This document shows, piece by piece, positions 32,497-44,900 of a DNA stretch of 64,000 bases (positions are counted from its first letter, which is position 1; each line of letters opens with the position of its first letter). Source of the DNA: Zygaena filipendulae (taxonomy: Eukaryota > Arthropoda > Insecta > Lepidoptera > Zygaenidae); assembly GCA_907165275.2 (NCBI GenBank), contig OU015651.1:1014501-1078500 (forward strand). The letters run 5' to 3'. The notes below the pieces were generated by a model that was given only the letters and a program-made list of their open reading frames with translations, was not told the origin of the DNA and did no database searches. The position numbers were made by a program, and so were the translations under genes.

Positions 32497-32820
32497 TAAT
32501 GGGCATGTGGACTAATTTTTATTTTTTAGTCCGTCTTGTAGATTATTAAAAAATATTGGACACGTATTTTTTCTTTTCTTACGTAGTAAAAAATAACAGC
32601 GATATATTGAGTTGATATTTCGCGTGACGTCACTATTCTGACAGTTTGTATGGTGGTTTTAGCGGTTAGTGACGTCACGACCCCCTCACCCCAAACTTTA
32701 ATGCGCTTTATCTTTGTATATTTTAATTTATTTGGAATAGCAAAAAATACGTGTCATTTTTTCTCTAACTGGCGGACTAATTAGAATTTTGATTTTCAAA
32801 AGTAGTTCACATCCCCATTA
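32497..32820. mobile_element. MITE family B, copy 4, with TA duplication
   Basis: TAATGGGCATGTGGACTAAT...TTAGTCCGTCTTGTAG and GGCGGACTAATTAG...TTCACATCCCCATTA are the two ends. TA sits immediately outside both (32495-32496, 32821-32822). Two TGACGTCA sites lie at 32625-32632 and 32670-32677. This copy best defines the family's limits. Confidence 0.88.
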
Positions 32821-32875
32821 TAGTAGATCATAGTTAATATACATGAATCGATAGACATACAATGATGTCGATTTA

Positions 32876-33053
32876 TAGTATAAAATTAAGGTGCTTCCTC
32901 TGTCTGTTCGCGATAAACTCAAAAACTACTGACCTTCATGCGGTTTTCACCAATAGATAGAGTGATTCATGAGAAAGGTTTATATCTATAGTTCATCCTG
33001 GGATTCCCGCGGGAACTCCAAAATTACCAGGTGAAACCACGTGAAACAGCTAG
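32876..33053 (+). mobile_element. Helitron fragment, 3' part
   Basis: CTCAAAAACTACTGACCTTC, ATAGATAGAGTGATTCATGA, GATTCCCGCGGGAACTCC and the terminus GTGAAACAGCTAG before T. The AGAGTGATTCATGA segment is shared with 17452-17738. Confidence 0.8.
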
Positions 33054-35072
33054 TTCCAATTATAAAGCTCGGTCTACAGTTATAATGCCATCTCAATGCA
33101 ATATTGCCGTGTAATATCAACACACACACATAGGGTATAAAAACACCTTTTACTCACTTTGCCACCGTCATGTAGTGGTCTCAACTCCCAGCATGTTTAG
33201 ATATCTTTGTTACATGTACCTACCTATTTAGTTTTATAGTAGGTATAGTATTATATTATCTGTGGTTTGCCAGCAGATACATAATATTATAATATGTCCT
33301 TATTTCCTCCACAGTTGTACTTTATTTCAAGATGGCGTTACTAGCGCGCGGCGGGTAGACGCTAAACCGCCAGTCGTGCGCCGACCACCCGATGGGAAAG
33401 ACATCCGGAGGGCGACCCGACGCTAGTGTTCGTTCACAGAGGATTGGTAGTCGCAGGTAATAATGGCAAACAAAAGAAAAAACGTGCACGCTTATCATTG
33501 TGTACACGCGAAAGAGATGAAACTTGTGTTAAAATGCCACCTGTTAACAACTAAAGGAACTATTTTAAAGCAAAATACGTAAGGTAAAGCCGTGTCGCGT
33601 AAAGTAACGATTTTTACCTACAAATTATTTCTGTATAATGTTTCATATACTAATTCGAAATAATAGTTTATTCTAGTTATACTAATAAATTAATGGTTTT
33701 AGTTATGTATACCAATAGTTAGATAATTGAAATTATATTTTCATCTCTATCCTAAAAGAAGCAAGACAAATCTATAAGCTATTTCCGGATTGATTTTTAT
33801 TCTTAGTACGAATGTTAAACTAGGGTGCTTCAACATATTTAGGTATAGATTTAATAGCTCAGAGACAAAATTGTAGGTACTTATTTATGATCTCGAACTA
33901 AAGTTTTCATGATCGCTTAAATTTCACTTTGAGATTTCGGTTATGTTCCAATGTAATGGAAAGCGCTAATGGATGATTACAGTCTATAATTGTAGCAACA
34001 AATGCACCAAACAAGTTTTCCATTAGATTTTGTAAAAATAAACGATTTGAATTAAAAAGTAACGAGCATCAAAATAGGGTCGAAGTTAGTGCGACTGCCA
34101 CTCAGCGGGCGTTTGACCGCGATCCAAATATACAACAGACTCACGTGCTATCATTTAAAGTTTATAACGAACAAAAGAGTTTCCCGTAGGTACATCGCTC
34201 GCAAACAGCTGCCCCCCTGTCAATCTTGAATGTTTCGACACGTGGGAAGCCTTTGACAACACTAACCGTGTGTGTATTTGATTAAAGCAATCCATTCGAG
34301 TGGAAGTTTGATCGTAAATTTGTGTGTGTGCGTTTAGTTTCTTAAGTTTTTTATAGTTTTCTTTTAACTCAGTACGATACACGTTTTATTGCAAATAATG
34401 ATTTTAGTATGCTTCAAGGCGCTATGCTGGCGTAATCAATTTATGACTTGTTTCACAAATCTTTCTATTCACAGAGCTTTTTTAAAAAAAACAAAATACT
34501 AGATTAAAATAGTTACAAAATAATTTATGATAAACGATATATGAGAAAAATATGAAAGTTTTGATAGATAAAATTAGATAATGAGACTAACGATGTATTA
34601 TTACACCATTAAGTACAAGTATGTGTCAAACAAAATGCGATAAACACCCTGAATGTGTAGTGTTATTCAGATAAACATTTATCAATCCTCCACTAATTGG
34701 AACCTATCCAAATCACAAGCTTCCCTTGAACCAGAAAAAAATGTTAATATATTTAAATACGCACGTATTGTTTTTTTTTACGGTGTAAAATCTATCTATA
34801 GATCGGTCGCAGGCCGTAGCTTTATCCATGTGCTATTAATTAAAAACACGAAGACTGATGAAAGAAACTAATAAATTGAATTAATGGATTTGAGCTAATT
34901 TAATCCACGGAAAAATATAATTTTTGGTATTTCCATACTCTTTTTATGTTGTTTAGACTTAAATTTTAAAATTTGTGATAACTCTTTATGAAACATTTGT
35001 GGTTATATAGCGGGTTGTTCCTTAATTAAATAAATAAATTACTGTAACATTATTTTGGTGTACAATAAAGTG
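33054..35072. other. Gene-free stretch
   Basis: A GC-richer patch at 33335-33450 (GCGCGCGGCGGGTAGACG, CATCCGGAGGGCGACCCGAC) may be a retrotransposon scrap, but no frame is convincing. 35020-35072 ends in GGTGTACAATAAAGTG, a retroposon-type 3' tail that leads straight into the microsatellite. Confidence 0.35.
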
Positions 35073-35360
35073 TATTCTATTCTATTCTATTCTATTCTAT
35101 TCTATTCTATTCTATTCTATTCTATTCTATTCTATTCTATTCTATTCTATTCTATTCTATTCTATTCTATTCTATTCTATTCTATTCTATTCTATTCTAT
35201 TCTATTCTATTCTATTCTATTCTATTCTATTCTATTCTATTCTATTCTATTCTATTCTATTCTATTCTATTCTATTCTATTCTATTCTATTCTATTCTAT
35301 TCTATTCTATTCTATTCTATTCTATTCTATTCTATTCTATTCTATTCTATTCTATTCTAT
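35073..35360. repeat. (TATTC)n microsatellite, about 57 units
   Basis: An uninterrupted pentanucleotide tract of about 288 bp. It begins directly after ACAATAAAGTG, a retroposon-type tail, so it probably grew from the tail repeat. An open frame of FYSIL repeats across it is an artefact. Confidence 0.97.
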
Positions 35361-35396
35361 AAATAGTCGGGGATTTAGTTATGTGGTCGGCCACTG

Positions 35397-35594
35397 TATA
35401 TGTGGCTTGGCCGTTTCGTTACTACAAGAAGTATTGTATAACAGAAAATTAATGAACAGTGGATACATTTTTCACCTACATATGTGAATGTAGCGAAATG
35501 GCCAAGTCACATATTTTGATTAAAGTGTAGAGTTTGTGAAGTTAGGCCTTGTAAAGATAGGGCGTGTAGAGTTAGAAGCTTGGCTCTACATGAG
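35397..35594 (+). mobile_element. Inverted-repeat element C, copy 1
   Basis: ATATGTGGCTTGGCCGTTTC (35399 on) is inverted as GCGAAATGGCCAAGTCACATAT (ending 35514). An additional arm of GTGTAGAGTTTG...GGCCTTGTAAAG...GTAGAGTTAGAAGC extends to 35594. The whole unit recurs reversed at 57841-58042. Confidence 0.7.
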
Positions 35595-35789
35595 CTTTGA
35601 AATTGGTCTCGTGTTGGCAAATTTTGCATGAAAATTCTTTTGGTGGGATTATTATTTATTTAACACAATGAAGCCAAAGCACAATTTATGTAAAGTGAAA
35701 ACGTCGACTAAAGGGTGCTAAAAGACAATCTCGCCCTACGCTGATCAAAGGCTAAGACTGGTCCTGAGTGTGTAATTATGACTGTCAGA

Positions 35790-35936
35790 GACTCAGGCGT
35801 AGCGTGGGGGCGTCGCGCGCGCACTACCGGGGCGCCGTCGCGGGCCAGCTTCGCGGCGGGCGCGGCGGCGGGGGCGGGCGCGGGCGCGGGCGCTTGGCGG
35901 CGCGGGCGCGACCGCGGCCCACAGCCACGCAGGCCC
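35790..35936 (+). promoter_or_regulatory. GC-rich leader upstream of the innexin start
   Basis: A compact CpG- and G-rich block (GCGGGCGCGGCGGCGGGGGC and similar) in otherwise AT-rich DNA immediately precedes the innexin start codon. It likely contains 5' UTR and core promoter. It is open in the innexin frame from 35778, but as a low-complexity Ala/Gly/Arg stretch. Confidence 0.5.
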
Positions 35937-36979
35937 ATGGAGATCTTAACCAGCCTCTATGCGCTGCTCTCCGGCGGGGTAAGTGACATATACATACACC
36001 ATATAAAGACACAATATGTCGCATTCGTAGAATGAAAGTGACCTAACTATGAATTCCTGTAAGATTTAGCTATTTAAACTGATCTTAAAAGCCTGCTCTA
36101 GAACTGAAGAGCCTGAATGAATTATGAGTAAGAAAGGGACAGCAGCATCGGTCACTTTCGTTGATAGCGCTATTAACATAAGCATGGTTGGTGAAAGAGA
36201 CTGAGCTAATTTCCCACAAAATTGCAATTTTTGAGCTAGGTAACTTTCAATCTAAGGGTGCGACCGTGTAATATTTATCTTCTGTACACTATCTTTACTA
36301 ATATAGACTATACTATTTATTATAGTATTATAATGCTAAATATCCACATGCAGGGTGAAGAGAAAAACATTTCTAGAGTCATAGGTACAGCATATTAAAG
36401 AGCGCCACCTATGAAAGGGTAGTTTAAATTTGAAATCTTTATCTCGTCTTTTGTTTTTTTTTTTTTCTTTTTTTTAATTTTTTTATTTGTTTCTATTTTT
36501 AATACTTATAACAAACAGCAAGGTGTAAACCCTAAGATCGACTCGATCGCGTTTCGCTTGCATTGCGGCGCGACCACCGCGGCACTGTTGGCGGCAAGCG
36601 CGGCTTTAACTACGCGCCATCTCGTGGGCAACCCTATAGACTGCATACACACAAGGTTCGTATCTAAGTCAATAAGCATTTCTTGTTGTCAGCTAAGCTA
36701 AGTAGTTCTGGAAAAATATAAGAGATGGCGTTAAAGAGAACTTTGATCTGATAAATATTAGATTGGTGCAATACGTTTTTAATGTTAGTAAAATGAACAA
36801 TACGTGTTTTGAATAGAGATATACCTGAGGATGTCCTCAACACCTACTGCTGGATCCACTCGACTTTCACGGTGGCGGGGGAGGCGGGGGGTGCATACAC
36901 AGGCGTGAGGAACTCAGGTTCTTCCCCGCGCCGGTACGGGAAGTACTACCAGTGGGTCGCCTTCACTCTGTTTTTTCAA
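35937..36979 (+). CDS. shakB-like: Innexin, shakB-like, first three coding exons (partial)
   Basis: Innexins form invertebrate gap junction channels in the plasma membrane. Coding exons 35937-35978, 36519-36655 and 36817-36979 join in phase across GT-AG introns and give 114 residues. The N-terminus is MEILTSLYALLSGG. TM1 follows KIDSIAFRLH and is unusually Ala-rich (AALLAASAALTT). The first extracellular loop holds the two conserved cysteines in VGNPIDCIHTRDIPEDVL and NTYCWIHSTFTV. The innexin signature YYQWV then leads into TM2 (AFTLFFQ). By remembered comparison the [21 protein letters not shown] stretch is closest to shaking-B. I chose the start at 35937 because innexin N-termini are short and CAGGCCCATGG is a good context. 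No exon for TM2-TM4 was found in the 27 kb downstream, so the rest is outside the window or missing. Confidence 0.85.
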
Positions 36980-39900
36980 GTAAGTAGGCATATGCTTTTT
37001 CCAATTTTATTGAAAGAAGTCTACTTTAGAATTTATTTAATGATTTTTTGTTTGGGAAGAAATGTAAGTAAGTATCTTTTATTTAAATGGTTCTTATTTA
37101 TATGTATAAAACAAGTAGGTAAGTGTCAGATTTATTGAGGTAAATAAGAAATTTACAACTCATTGAATCCGCTACTGGAGCCGCCACTGGAGACAAAAGT
37201 CAGTTAAAAAGAAGAATAACAACCCATACGATGCGGTGTGTATGAAAAATATCTAAATTTTTTAAATTTTGATAATTAGTGATTCGCTGTGAACTAAAAC
37301 GAAAAGCACAAGACGAGATTTACGGTCCTATTATAAATCTTCTATTATTTTTAGCTAATTAAAATTACGAGCTTTTTATAATAGGTATATAGAGCTTAAT
37401 TATACTACTTGTCCCCGTGGTTTCACTGGCGTTAATTTGGTTGTTCCCGCGGGAACTCTGTGAGAGTCACCCCTAGTTAACTTCTACTCTCCATAAAGTA
37501 TCCACTAGCCTAATTAGGCCACGTACTTGTCGAGATTTCATATTTATCAGTGAGTTCCCGAAGGAACTCTAAAATTAACATCTACACAATCTAGTTTTCC
37601 CTTTTGTCTCTATATTTTAAGGTGCTATGTACCCTATGTGTTTTTGTATGGTTTTTGTGTATTCCTGACAAGGCACAACTTTCATGATGATGTTTGAGCA
37701 GTTAAGTCGTGAAAACTTAACAGACAGACATAAATTACACATATTTTAATTACGCAGCTGGTCTTCCAAAACACAGATAAATACCTATATAGGTATACGT
37801 AATTTCTTCAATAACAAATTATATACTCAGCCACAGTCCGTATAGGTGATGTTTGTAAATATTTAATTTTATAGCAGTCCCTGCGGTTACGCATGAATAT
37901 TTTTGCTTGAATTTCGGGATTCCCTAGGAAACTCCTTGCTCCAGGATAAAAAATAGCCTTTGTCCTTCGTCAGGATTCAATCTACCTCCTTGCCAAATTT
38001 TATCAAAATCTGTTAAACGGTTTAGGCGTGAAAAAGCAAGAGAGTTAGGTACTTTCGCATTTTCAATAGAAGGTATACTAGCTGTTGTCCGCGGTTCCAC
38101 TCGCGTAATTTTCCGCGGGTATTCGTGGATAAAAAGTACCCTAGATTCCTTATTGTACCACCTGACAACGTGTATAAAAAAGGCATGCGATGTTACCTGC
38201 GTTAATTTTGGAGTTTCCGCGGGAATACCGGGATAAAAGAATCCTGTGTCCTTTTCTATAACCCTGATAACGTGTCTGCAATATTTTATGATTATTGGTT
38301 GAGTGGTTAAGGCGTGAAATGGTGTAACAGACAGAGAGACAGAGTTACTTTCGCATGTAGATATAAATAAAACATATTATACTAAAGATTGTATTTCCTG
38401 TAAGTGATTGGCTGACTGTGTCTGTTTGAAATAATGACCAATTGATACAACGAAATTAGATGAATCAGAAGAATAAGATGATTGGACGCAATCATCACTA
38501 AGTGATTGGCTGAATAACATTTGGGTGGTGATACTAGTGCATAATATATCATGATTGTATTCGGATTTAACAAATGGCAACATAATGCAGTGACATGCGG
38601 ATCTTGGGAAATTAAGGCGGTGTAGGTATAGCTTTCACGCAGCTACTTTCAGAGCGCCTACCACAATTGGCAGTCTTATTTTAAGTTTACCTCATTTTTT
38701 GCCATTAATTTTACACGCTTAATGACTTTTTTAAAATTTTGAATAAAATCTCGGTGTAAGGTTATACGTCTAATCCAATTGGTCAAATTCAAATTCAAAA
38801 ACCTTAATTTATTAAAACCTTATTGAGAAGAACTGACAAGAAACTTAGCAGGGCTGTCTTTTTTGTATTATAAATAAGATTATTATAGTACCTACTTATA
38901 AATTAGGAGAACAAAAAAATATAATTGTTAGTAACTGAATAGGTAGAGCAATTCATTCCCAAACGTCTGCATCATTTAAATAGTCTACTACACTATAATA
39001 CACTTTAGCGCATAATCTGTGTTTAATAAGGGTCTCGAATTTATTAATAGACAAATTAACAATATTGTTTGGGAGTTGGTTGTAAAAGCTCTCGCTTTAG
39101 ATCTTTGTTTAATGAGTGTCCGAAGGAACCCTGAAATTAAGACCTACAATCTAGCTCTACATTTGAAGACCGCTATGTACCTTAATACCTTTGTACTTGT
39201 TTGTGTAGTAATCGTAATGAGTAGGTACCTATGTCCTTTTCTGTACCCCTAACAACATGTATGTATGATGGTCAGTTGAATTGAATTGAATTGAATTGAA
39301 AAAACTTTATTTGACACAACACAAAGTTACACAGTTGAGTAGTTAACGCGTAAAAAAGTAACAGACAGACCGGCTTTAGCATTTATAATTTTAGTAAAGC
39401 ATGGATATGAAAATAACGAACAATACAAAGTGTCATCTACTGTCTTGACCGTAAAAAAGTGTGCGTTAATATGGCGCTATTTTACAAACTACCTTTGTAC
39501 GTGTTAATAATGCACTGACGGTTAAGTGGTTAGTGCTTAGTGGTTAGTGCTTAGTGCTCAGTGCGGAGGCGATCACCGCGGAGTGGCCCCGCTGCATGTA
39601 CCTACTTGATTGGCCTCCGCATTATCCATCACGCCACCTCCGGTATACTCGCGCCGTTTAGTGTTGGCGCACGAATTTACTAAAACAATAAAAAAAAAAC
39701 CCTAAATAAAAAACAAACCTGCGTGAATCAACTTTATCGCTCCATGGAAACTAAAATACCAATGACGTATGATGAAAACATTCAAATTTTCGATTAAATA
39801 ATAAAGGAAATGATAGTTATGCACAACAGTAAAACTAAGATAAGTTGATTTTTTTTTTTAACTTATCGCCGGTGAATCATTGATCGATTCCGCCGCATGA

Positions 39901-40911
39901 TTCTGCAGTACGTATTTATAGACTTGTGATTTGACAAGCCGTTAATACAGACAGAGAGCTAGTAAACGTTCATAAACAATTAATTTAATTAAAACATTAT
40001 TTCCATTCTAACAACAAAATAAAAAAAAAAATGGCGGTTATAATAATGAACTCTGCTTCACGATGCTACGGACTTGCTACGACGTAGCACTGGTCTACGA
40101 TTGTCTAATAACATAGAGATAATAAAGAGAATATAGTCACAGCGTTTTGATTACTTTTGGGCGTTCCGAAAGTAGTTCATGTTGATGTGAAAGAGCAGAG
40201 TGAAATGTAGGTGATGCCACCTGGGGGAAAATCTAGTTTTCAATATGGTATTCTGGAATTATAAGAAAAAGAAAATATACCTATATATTTTTTTTTTCAA
40301 ATCGCCAATGTGAATCTGCCCGACAAGCGAGACAGAATTCAATAAATAAGCCATAAGGGATGCCGTGGCTCGCAAGGAGGCTTTCGCGGTGATTGCCCCC
40401 AACACTAGTACCCTCGGCCGTCGTCGCTCGATGTGTTGCTGCGTGGACAATTTTGCACGCGCACTTTTAGCAAGTAGCACTCACTCCGCCGATAACATGC
40501 CGGGCTCAAGTTTTACTAGTCATTTTGTTAGTTAATATTCCCATCTCATTGAATATAAAGACATCAATTCTCACGTCTGTCTTTTATTCTGGCCGGCTCT
40601 CCAAGATTGGGACATAGGTATACTTTACACACATTTTTTTTTAATCAATGTTGTTTTCTATTGTTCTTCTGTAATTCGATTGATACAAAAATATTACCAA
40701 ATTAAATTAATCAACTGAAAATAATATTAGGTACTCATATATATATACTATATGAATTTGATAGGGATTGTCTTTAGTTCTATTTCCTACCTTTAAATAT
40801 ACTCGTAGTTTGCAGGGTTGGACAAACAAGAAAGGATGGATGATCGGTGGGCCAGATTAGCCCAGTTATCGGGTGTATACGGTTTGACTTTTTTTAATAA
40901 TTTAATACTTA
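36980..40911. other. Presumed innexin intron: Helitron remnants and intergenic-type DNA
   Basis: Reversed Helitron pieces lie at about 37408-37480, 37862-38060, 38082-38180 and 38190-38365 (CCGCGGGAATACCGGGATAA, CGTGAAATGGTGTAACAGAC). Reversed retroposon tails occur near 38790-38830 and 39284-39320 (TTGAATTGAATTGAATTG). A short tandem GTGGTTAGTGCTTA lies at 39517-39560. GC-richer patches at 39560-39660 and 40370-40460 show no innexin-like or splice-supported exon. Confidence 0.5.
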
Positions 40912-41970
40912 GGGGAAGACCGGGCAAAGCGAACAGCCTAGGCAAAGCGAATACCCTCTAAAATTCCAAAATGGCGCCCCCGAACACGTGGGTCTTGTGG
41001 CAAGAGGTCCTTCCCCTTCCCCTCAATCGCATGCAAACAGCGAAAGCGGACGGTCACGCGTAATTTACGAAAAAAACGAGAAAAAGAGAAAAGTGAACAT
41101 GTGTTACGATATTTGAAGGTACGTTATTGCATTATTATTCATGTACATGTGGTGATCGTGTTTTGGATTGATTGTGAACTCAAAGAGCATGGTTTTGTGT
41201 TGATATACTGTGAGATTAATTGAGATGTTGTTTCTAGATTTGGTTCTAGGTTAGGTTTCGTTCAACAAGTACCTGTTGGGCAAAGCGGGCACGGTCAAAG
41301 TGGATACACTGATTAGGAACAGAAAACTAAATTCACTAAAACAAACGCCAAAGTATTGAAAAATATTAACAATGATTTAGATAAAAAAACACAATCAAAA
41401 CATAACCAAAAATAATGAAACGGCCAAAAATGCTAAAACTACCAAACATTCTAAAATAAATAAATTTAAGGATAGAGAAAATGATAAAAGTTTGAGTGTT
41501 ATTTTTGTGGAGAAGACTATATTGAAATAAATGAGCAGCCAGTTGGTGATTGGATCCAGTGCAATTCCTGCAAGCAATGGAGTCACAAAAAATACACGGC
41601 TTATGAAGGAAAAGGCATATTTCTCTGTGACAACTGCACTGATTAGTTATGTTGTTTGATCATTTTTTTTCTTTATTTTCATTTTCAGTTTTATTTTTCT
41701 GTAATTATTCCTCGATTTAACAGTGTATTCACTTTGCCCTATGCTCCTATCCACTTTACCCGGTGGGTTGGGCAAAGCGGATAGCTGCACTAACTGCAAT
41801 ATTATCAAGAATATTAAGTAAAGTACTGATGTTATGTTAATTTTCTTGATTATATTAAAAACTTTAATAAATACTGATCCAAACTCAGTCGTTACTTTAT
41901 TTCAGTCTCTATCCTTTTTATTTCCACAGCCAATCAAACGTTAAGGTGTCCACTTTGCCCGGACTTCCCC
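40912..41970. mobile_element. pogo-like DNA transposon, 1059 bp, defective
   Basis: GGGGAAGACCGGGCAAAGCG at the left is inverted at the right as CACTTTGCCCGGACTTCCCC. TA lies immediately outside both ends (40910-40911, 41971-41972), as expected for the pogo/Tc1-mariner superfamily. The motif GGGCAAAGCG is repeated inside near both ends (e.g. 41279 and 41769). The interior keeps only the tail of a transposase gene (41340-41646). The catalytic DDE domain is gone, so this is an internal-deletion derivative. Confidence 0.85.
41494..41646 (+). pseudogene. pogo-like transposase C-terminal zinc finger, broken
   Basis: The frame reads ECYFCGEDYIE, then GDWIQCNSCKQWSHKK, then FLCDNCTD and stop. This is the PHD-like cysteine finger that closes many insect pogo-type transposases (family knowledge). 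Four CxxC-type cysteine pairs would be expected with a His-x2-Cys. Here that Cys is Tyr (HKKY), so one metal ligand is lost. Upstream, the Lys/Asn-rich linker (about 41390-41493) is in another frame, and a TAA at 41485-41487 precedes the finger in its own frame, so a frameshift separates them. It is 3'-terminal within the transposon and cannot be functional. Confidence 0.75.
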
Positions 41971-44900
41971 TAAAGCATTTTATAACATTATCACGAAATT
42001 AGTGCTGACAAGTCCATGGGCCTACCTAGTATTGAATAATTATATTCTCGGTCGATCGATTCTTAGTCATCAACCCAAAACACCTTAGGAATGACAAAAT
42101 AAATGACAAAATCTAGTTTATGAAATTATGCCGCCGCCGCTCGGGCCGTGTCGCTCGCCTATGATTTATATTGGCTGCCTACCCGAACATGTGGACACAA
42201 CGCTGCCAGGACTAAGGGTGTGTCGTAGAGCACAAGCGGTGGCGATAAATAATATTGAAAAATATCCATCTACCTGTGAAAATGAAAATGAATATGTTTT
42301 AGTATTAGTCTCAACAAAATCTAATAGTCATGAAGTTTTTTTTGTTACATAAAAGGTGGTACAAGAATGTTGACAGCGTGTTTGATAAAGGGACCTTTAA
42401 AAAAAGAGAATTTAGAAAAATTTAGCTATGTATCATGGAGCCAAATCATCGCTTATCCCTTTTCAATTACTTTTTAAAATCTGAATTCAATAAAAAATCA
42501 TTATTCCTACTTAGTTCCTGGTTAAGAATAAAAATCTGCGTCCGTTGCAGTCGGTGCCTTGTGGTCCGTCTCGAATTTTAGTATCTTCGGGTGTCACTTT
42601 ATGGTGCACACCTGCATATTTGGGTCGCCACGGCACGTCTGCGTTATTCGTTGTGACTAATATCTGTGCACTGCGCTCGGTCGTACCGAGACGTAATGTA
42701 GGTACATCACACAGTACATAATTTATTCATCCAGTGAGGGCGATTCCGTTTTAATTAATCTCTTAACTAAGCCTAAAGTTTTCGTAAACTAGACATATCG
42801 TCGTATAATTTTAATATTGATTGGATATTGTTACTCATCGCTACCTACTAAGCTAAATAGAGTTTGTAATATGGGCACCAGACATACAGTATGCAATTTT
42901 TTGTAAATACATACTTATAATTATAGATGGGCAGAGGCAATCAACCTTAGTGTGCTCAGGGTTCAAACTCGATAAAAGCTCGTAAACGCCCAAGTTTAAG
43001 CCCAAACGCCGGGTTTATTGCCCTTCTATACTAATAATGGCTGTAAACTTCGGGAAAAAGTAGCCTATATTCTTTTCTGCAGCCCTGACCACATGTGTGC
43101 AAAATTTTATGACGATCGGTTGAGTTGTTAAAGTGTAGAACAAATAAACAAACTCGCTCGCATTTAAAATAATATGAGTTAGGATTCACTCGTAATTTCT
43201 ACAGCAAAAAATTCACAATGTCTATGTTTGAATCATAAATTCATTAACCTTCAATCAGCTGTTATCTATACGTCACTGGCCATCGTGTGTACAAGGTCAC
43301 AACAATCTGTGTATATTCTCAACTTGCCTTTGCTCGCAGGCTTTACTTGTTTGAATATTGTTGTTATTCCCTCATTTTTTTTTACCTACACTAAAATTAT
43401 GAAGATGTAAAGTTTGAAAGTTTTTATGTTTGGATGTAGGAGGATTAAAAAAAATCACTGATAGGAATCCTGTTCCCGAAGAAGGCCAGAATTTTTAAAG
43501 CGGATGAAACAACTGTAAAGTTTTAAATGTTGAACCAGAGCAAAAGATCTTGCAGTAATGTTTGCGTGATGGTCGTTTGGACAAACAGAAAGAAATAACA
43601 GTTTTATTATACCTATAATACATACCAGCTATTCACCGCGATTTCAAACACGTTAATTTCGAAATTCCCGGGGAAATTTCCCAAATGAAAGCGCATTAAA
43701 CAAACAAACAAGCTGGCTTTTTCATTTGTAATAGTGAGGATAAGGATGGATCATATATTTATTTTAATGCACATCTTGGGCGGTTTTACAGTTCGAGGTT
43801 TCTTCGAGAATTTTTCTGATAAAAATTCTCCAGACAAACGGACCAATAAAGATTTACTGTGTGTACAGATTCCCTCAGCCGCTGGCGATGGCGGTAGTGT
43901 GAACTAATCGGGTCAATCTGTCTTATCTCCATTGAGATCTGAACACCCTAGAAATTTTCCGGCGAGATTATTATAGAAGCTTGGAGAGCTCTCCGCCGAT
44001 GGTCGTGTGTCGTGGGCCGATTTTATAACTTTTTTTCTTTTGCACTGCTTACGGCGATTAGATCTGGCCCGATTTGCCTGATCAAGGTCGGGGTGTGATG
44101 TCATCCCACCACAGAGACTAAAGAGTCTGCGAGTTTCTTTTGTTTTTATATTGACAGTAATATTTTTCGTCTACTTTCCGTACCTATGGTAATGGACGAC
44201 AAAACGAAAATAGAATATTAAAAAAAATATGGTGTTATTGTAAAAAACATAATTGGGCATTGAAAGCGTGTCTTCCATAGAATTTTTTGTAAGATTTCCA
44301 TTACATTATTTACGTAGTACTACTGCAGTTTGAAAATATGAAGATGCGTTTGTGTGTGAGTGTGTGAATGTGTATGTGAGTATGTGAGCGGTGTATGTGC
44401 GTGCGTGTATTTTTCTAATCACAGCTGTTCTTTTCCTTGTTTTAACCGCAGTAATTTTGGAATTCCCTCAGGAACACTTTGTACCGAGATGAAAAGTGAT
44501 CCTGTCAGTCAAACTGGGGGTTTGGTTCATTTGTTCTAGAGATTATCCCTCGCATCCATACTTACAAAAAACCTTTTTATAATAATTTTAGCATAGATAA
44601 TTATGCAATGCAGAACAACGATTTCCTCAGTGGGAACCAAAAGCACGTATCATTCTTACATGCATGAAAGTTTGTGGCACTCAAAGTACCTATTGTTGGA
44701 AGACAAACCGGAAATTGCAGCCCACTTATCGTTCAGAAGCCGTCCGCAGACCCGATGTAGCGGCATTACATTTGTCTCCACCTATAAATAAAGTATTATT
44801 ACTATTTTTAGGCTGGCAGACTAAGTGCAGTGGAAAATTGTTCATTAAAATTCAAATGGACTTATGAATTTAGAGGAATAAAAGGCTGGAAGTTCTTATG

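Noticed and set aside
35055..35366. 103-codon open frame of FYSIL repeats
   Set aside because: It is the translation of a (TATTC)n microsatellite, which has no stop in this frame by composition.
35778..35936. Upstream in-frame extension of the innexin (start at 35778)
   Set aside because: It would add a 53-residue Ala/Gly/Arg low-complexity head. Innexins have short cytoplasmic N-termini, and the ATG at 35937 aligns with the family start.
42121..42352. Innexin exon 4 or other conserved exon (MPPPLGPCRSP...)
   Set aside because: No innexin TM2-TM4 motif (such as PRWLWK) and no acceptor in the right phase. The frame seems incidental.
43913..44104. 63-codon minus-strand frame (MTSHPDLDQANRARSN...)
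   Set aside because: Charged, plausible composition, but no homologue recognised and no gene context. Left as unassigned DNA.
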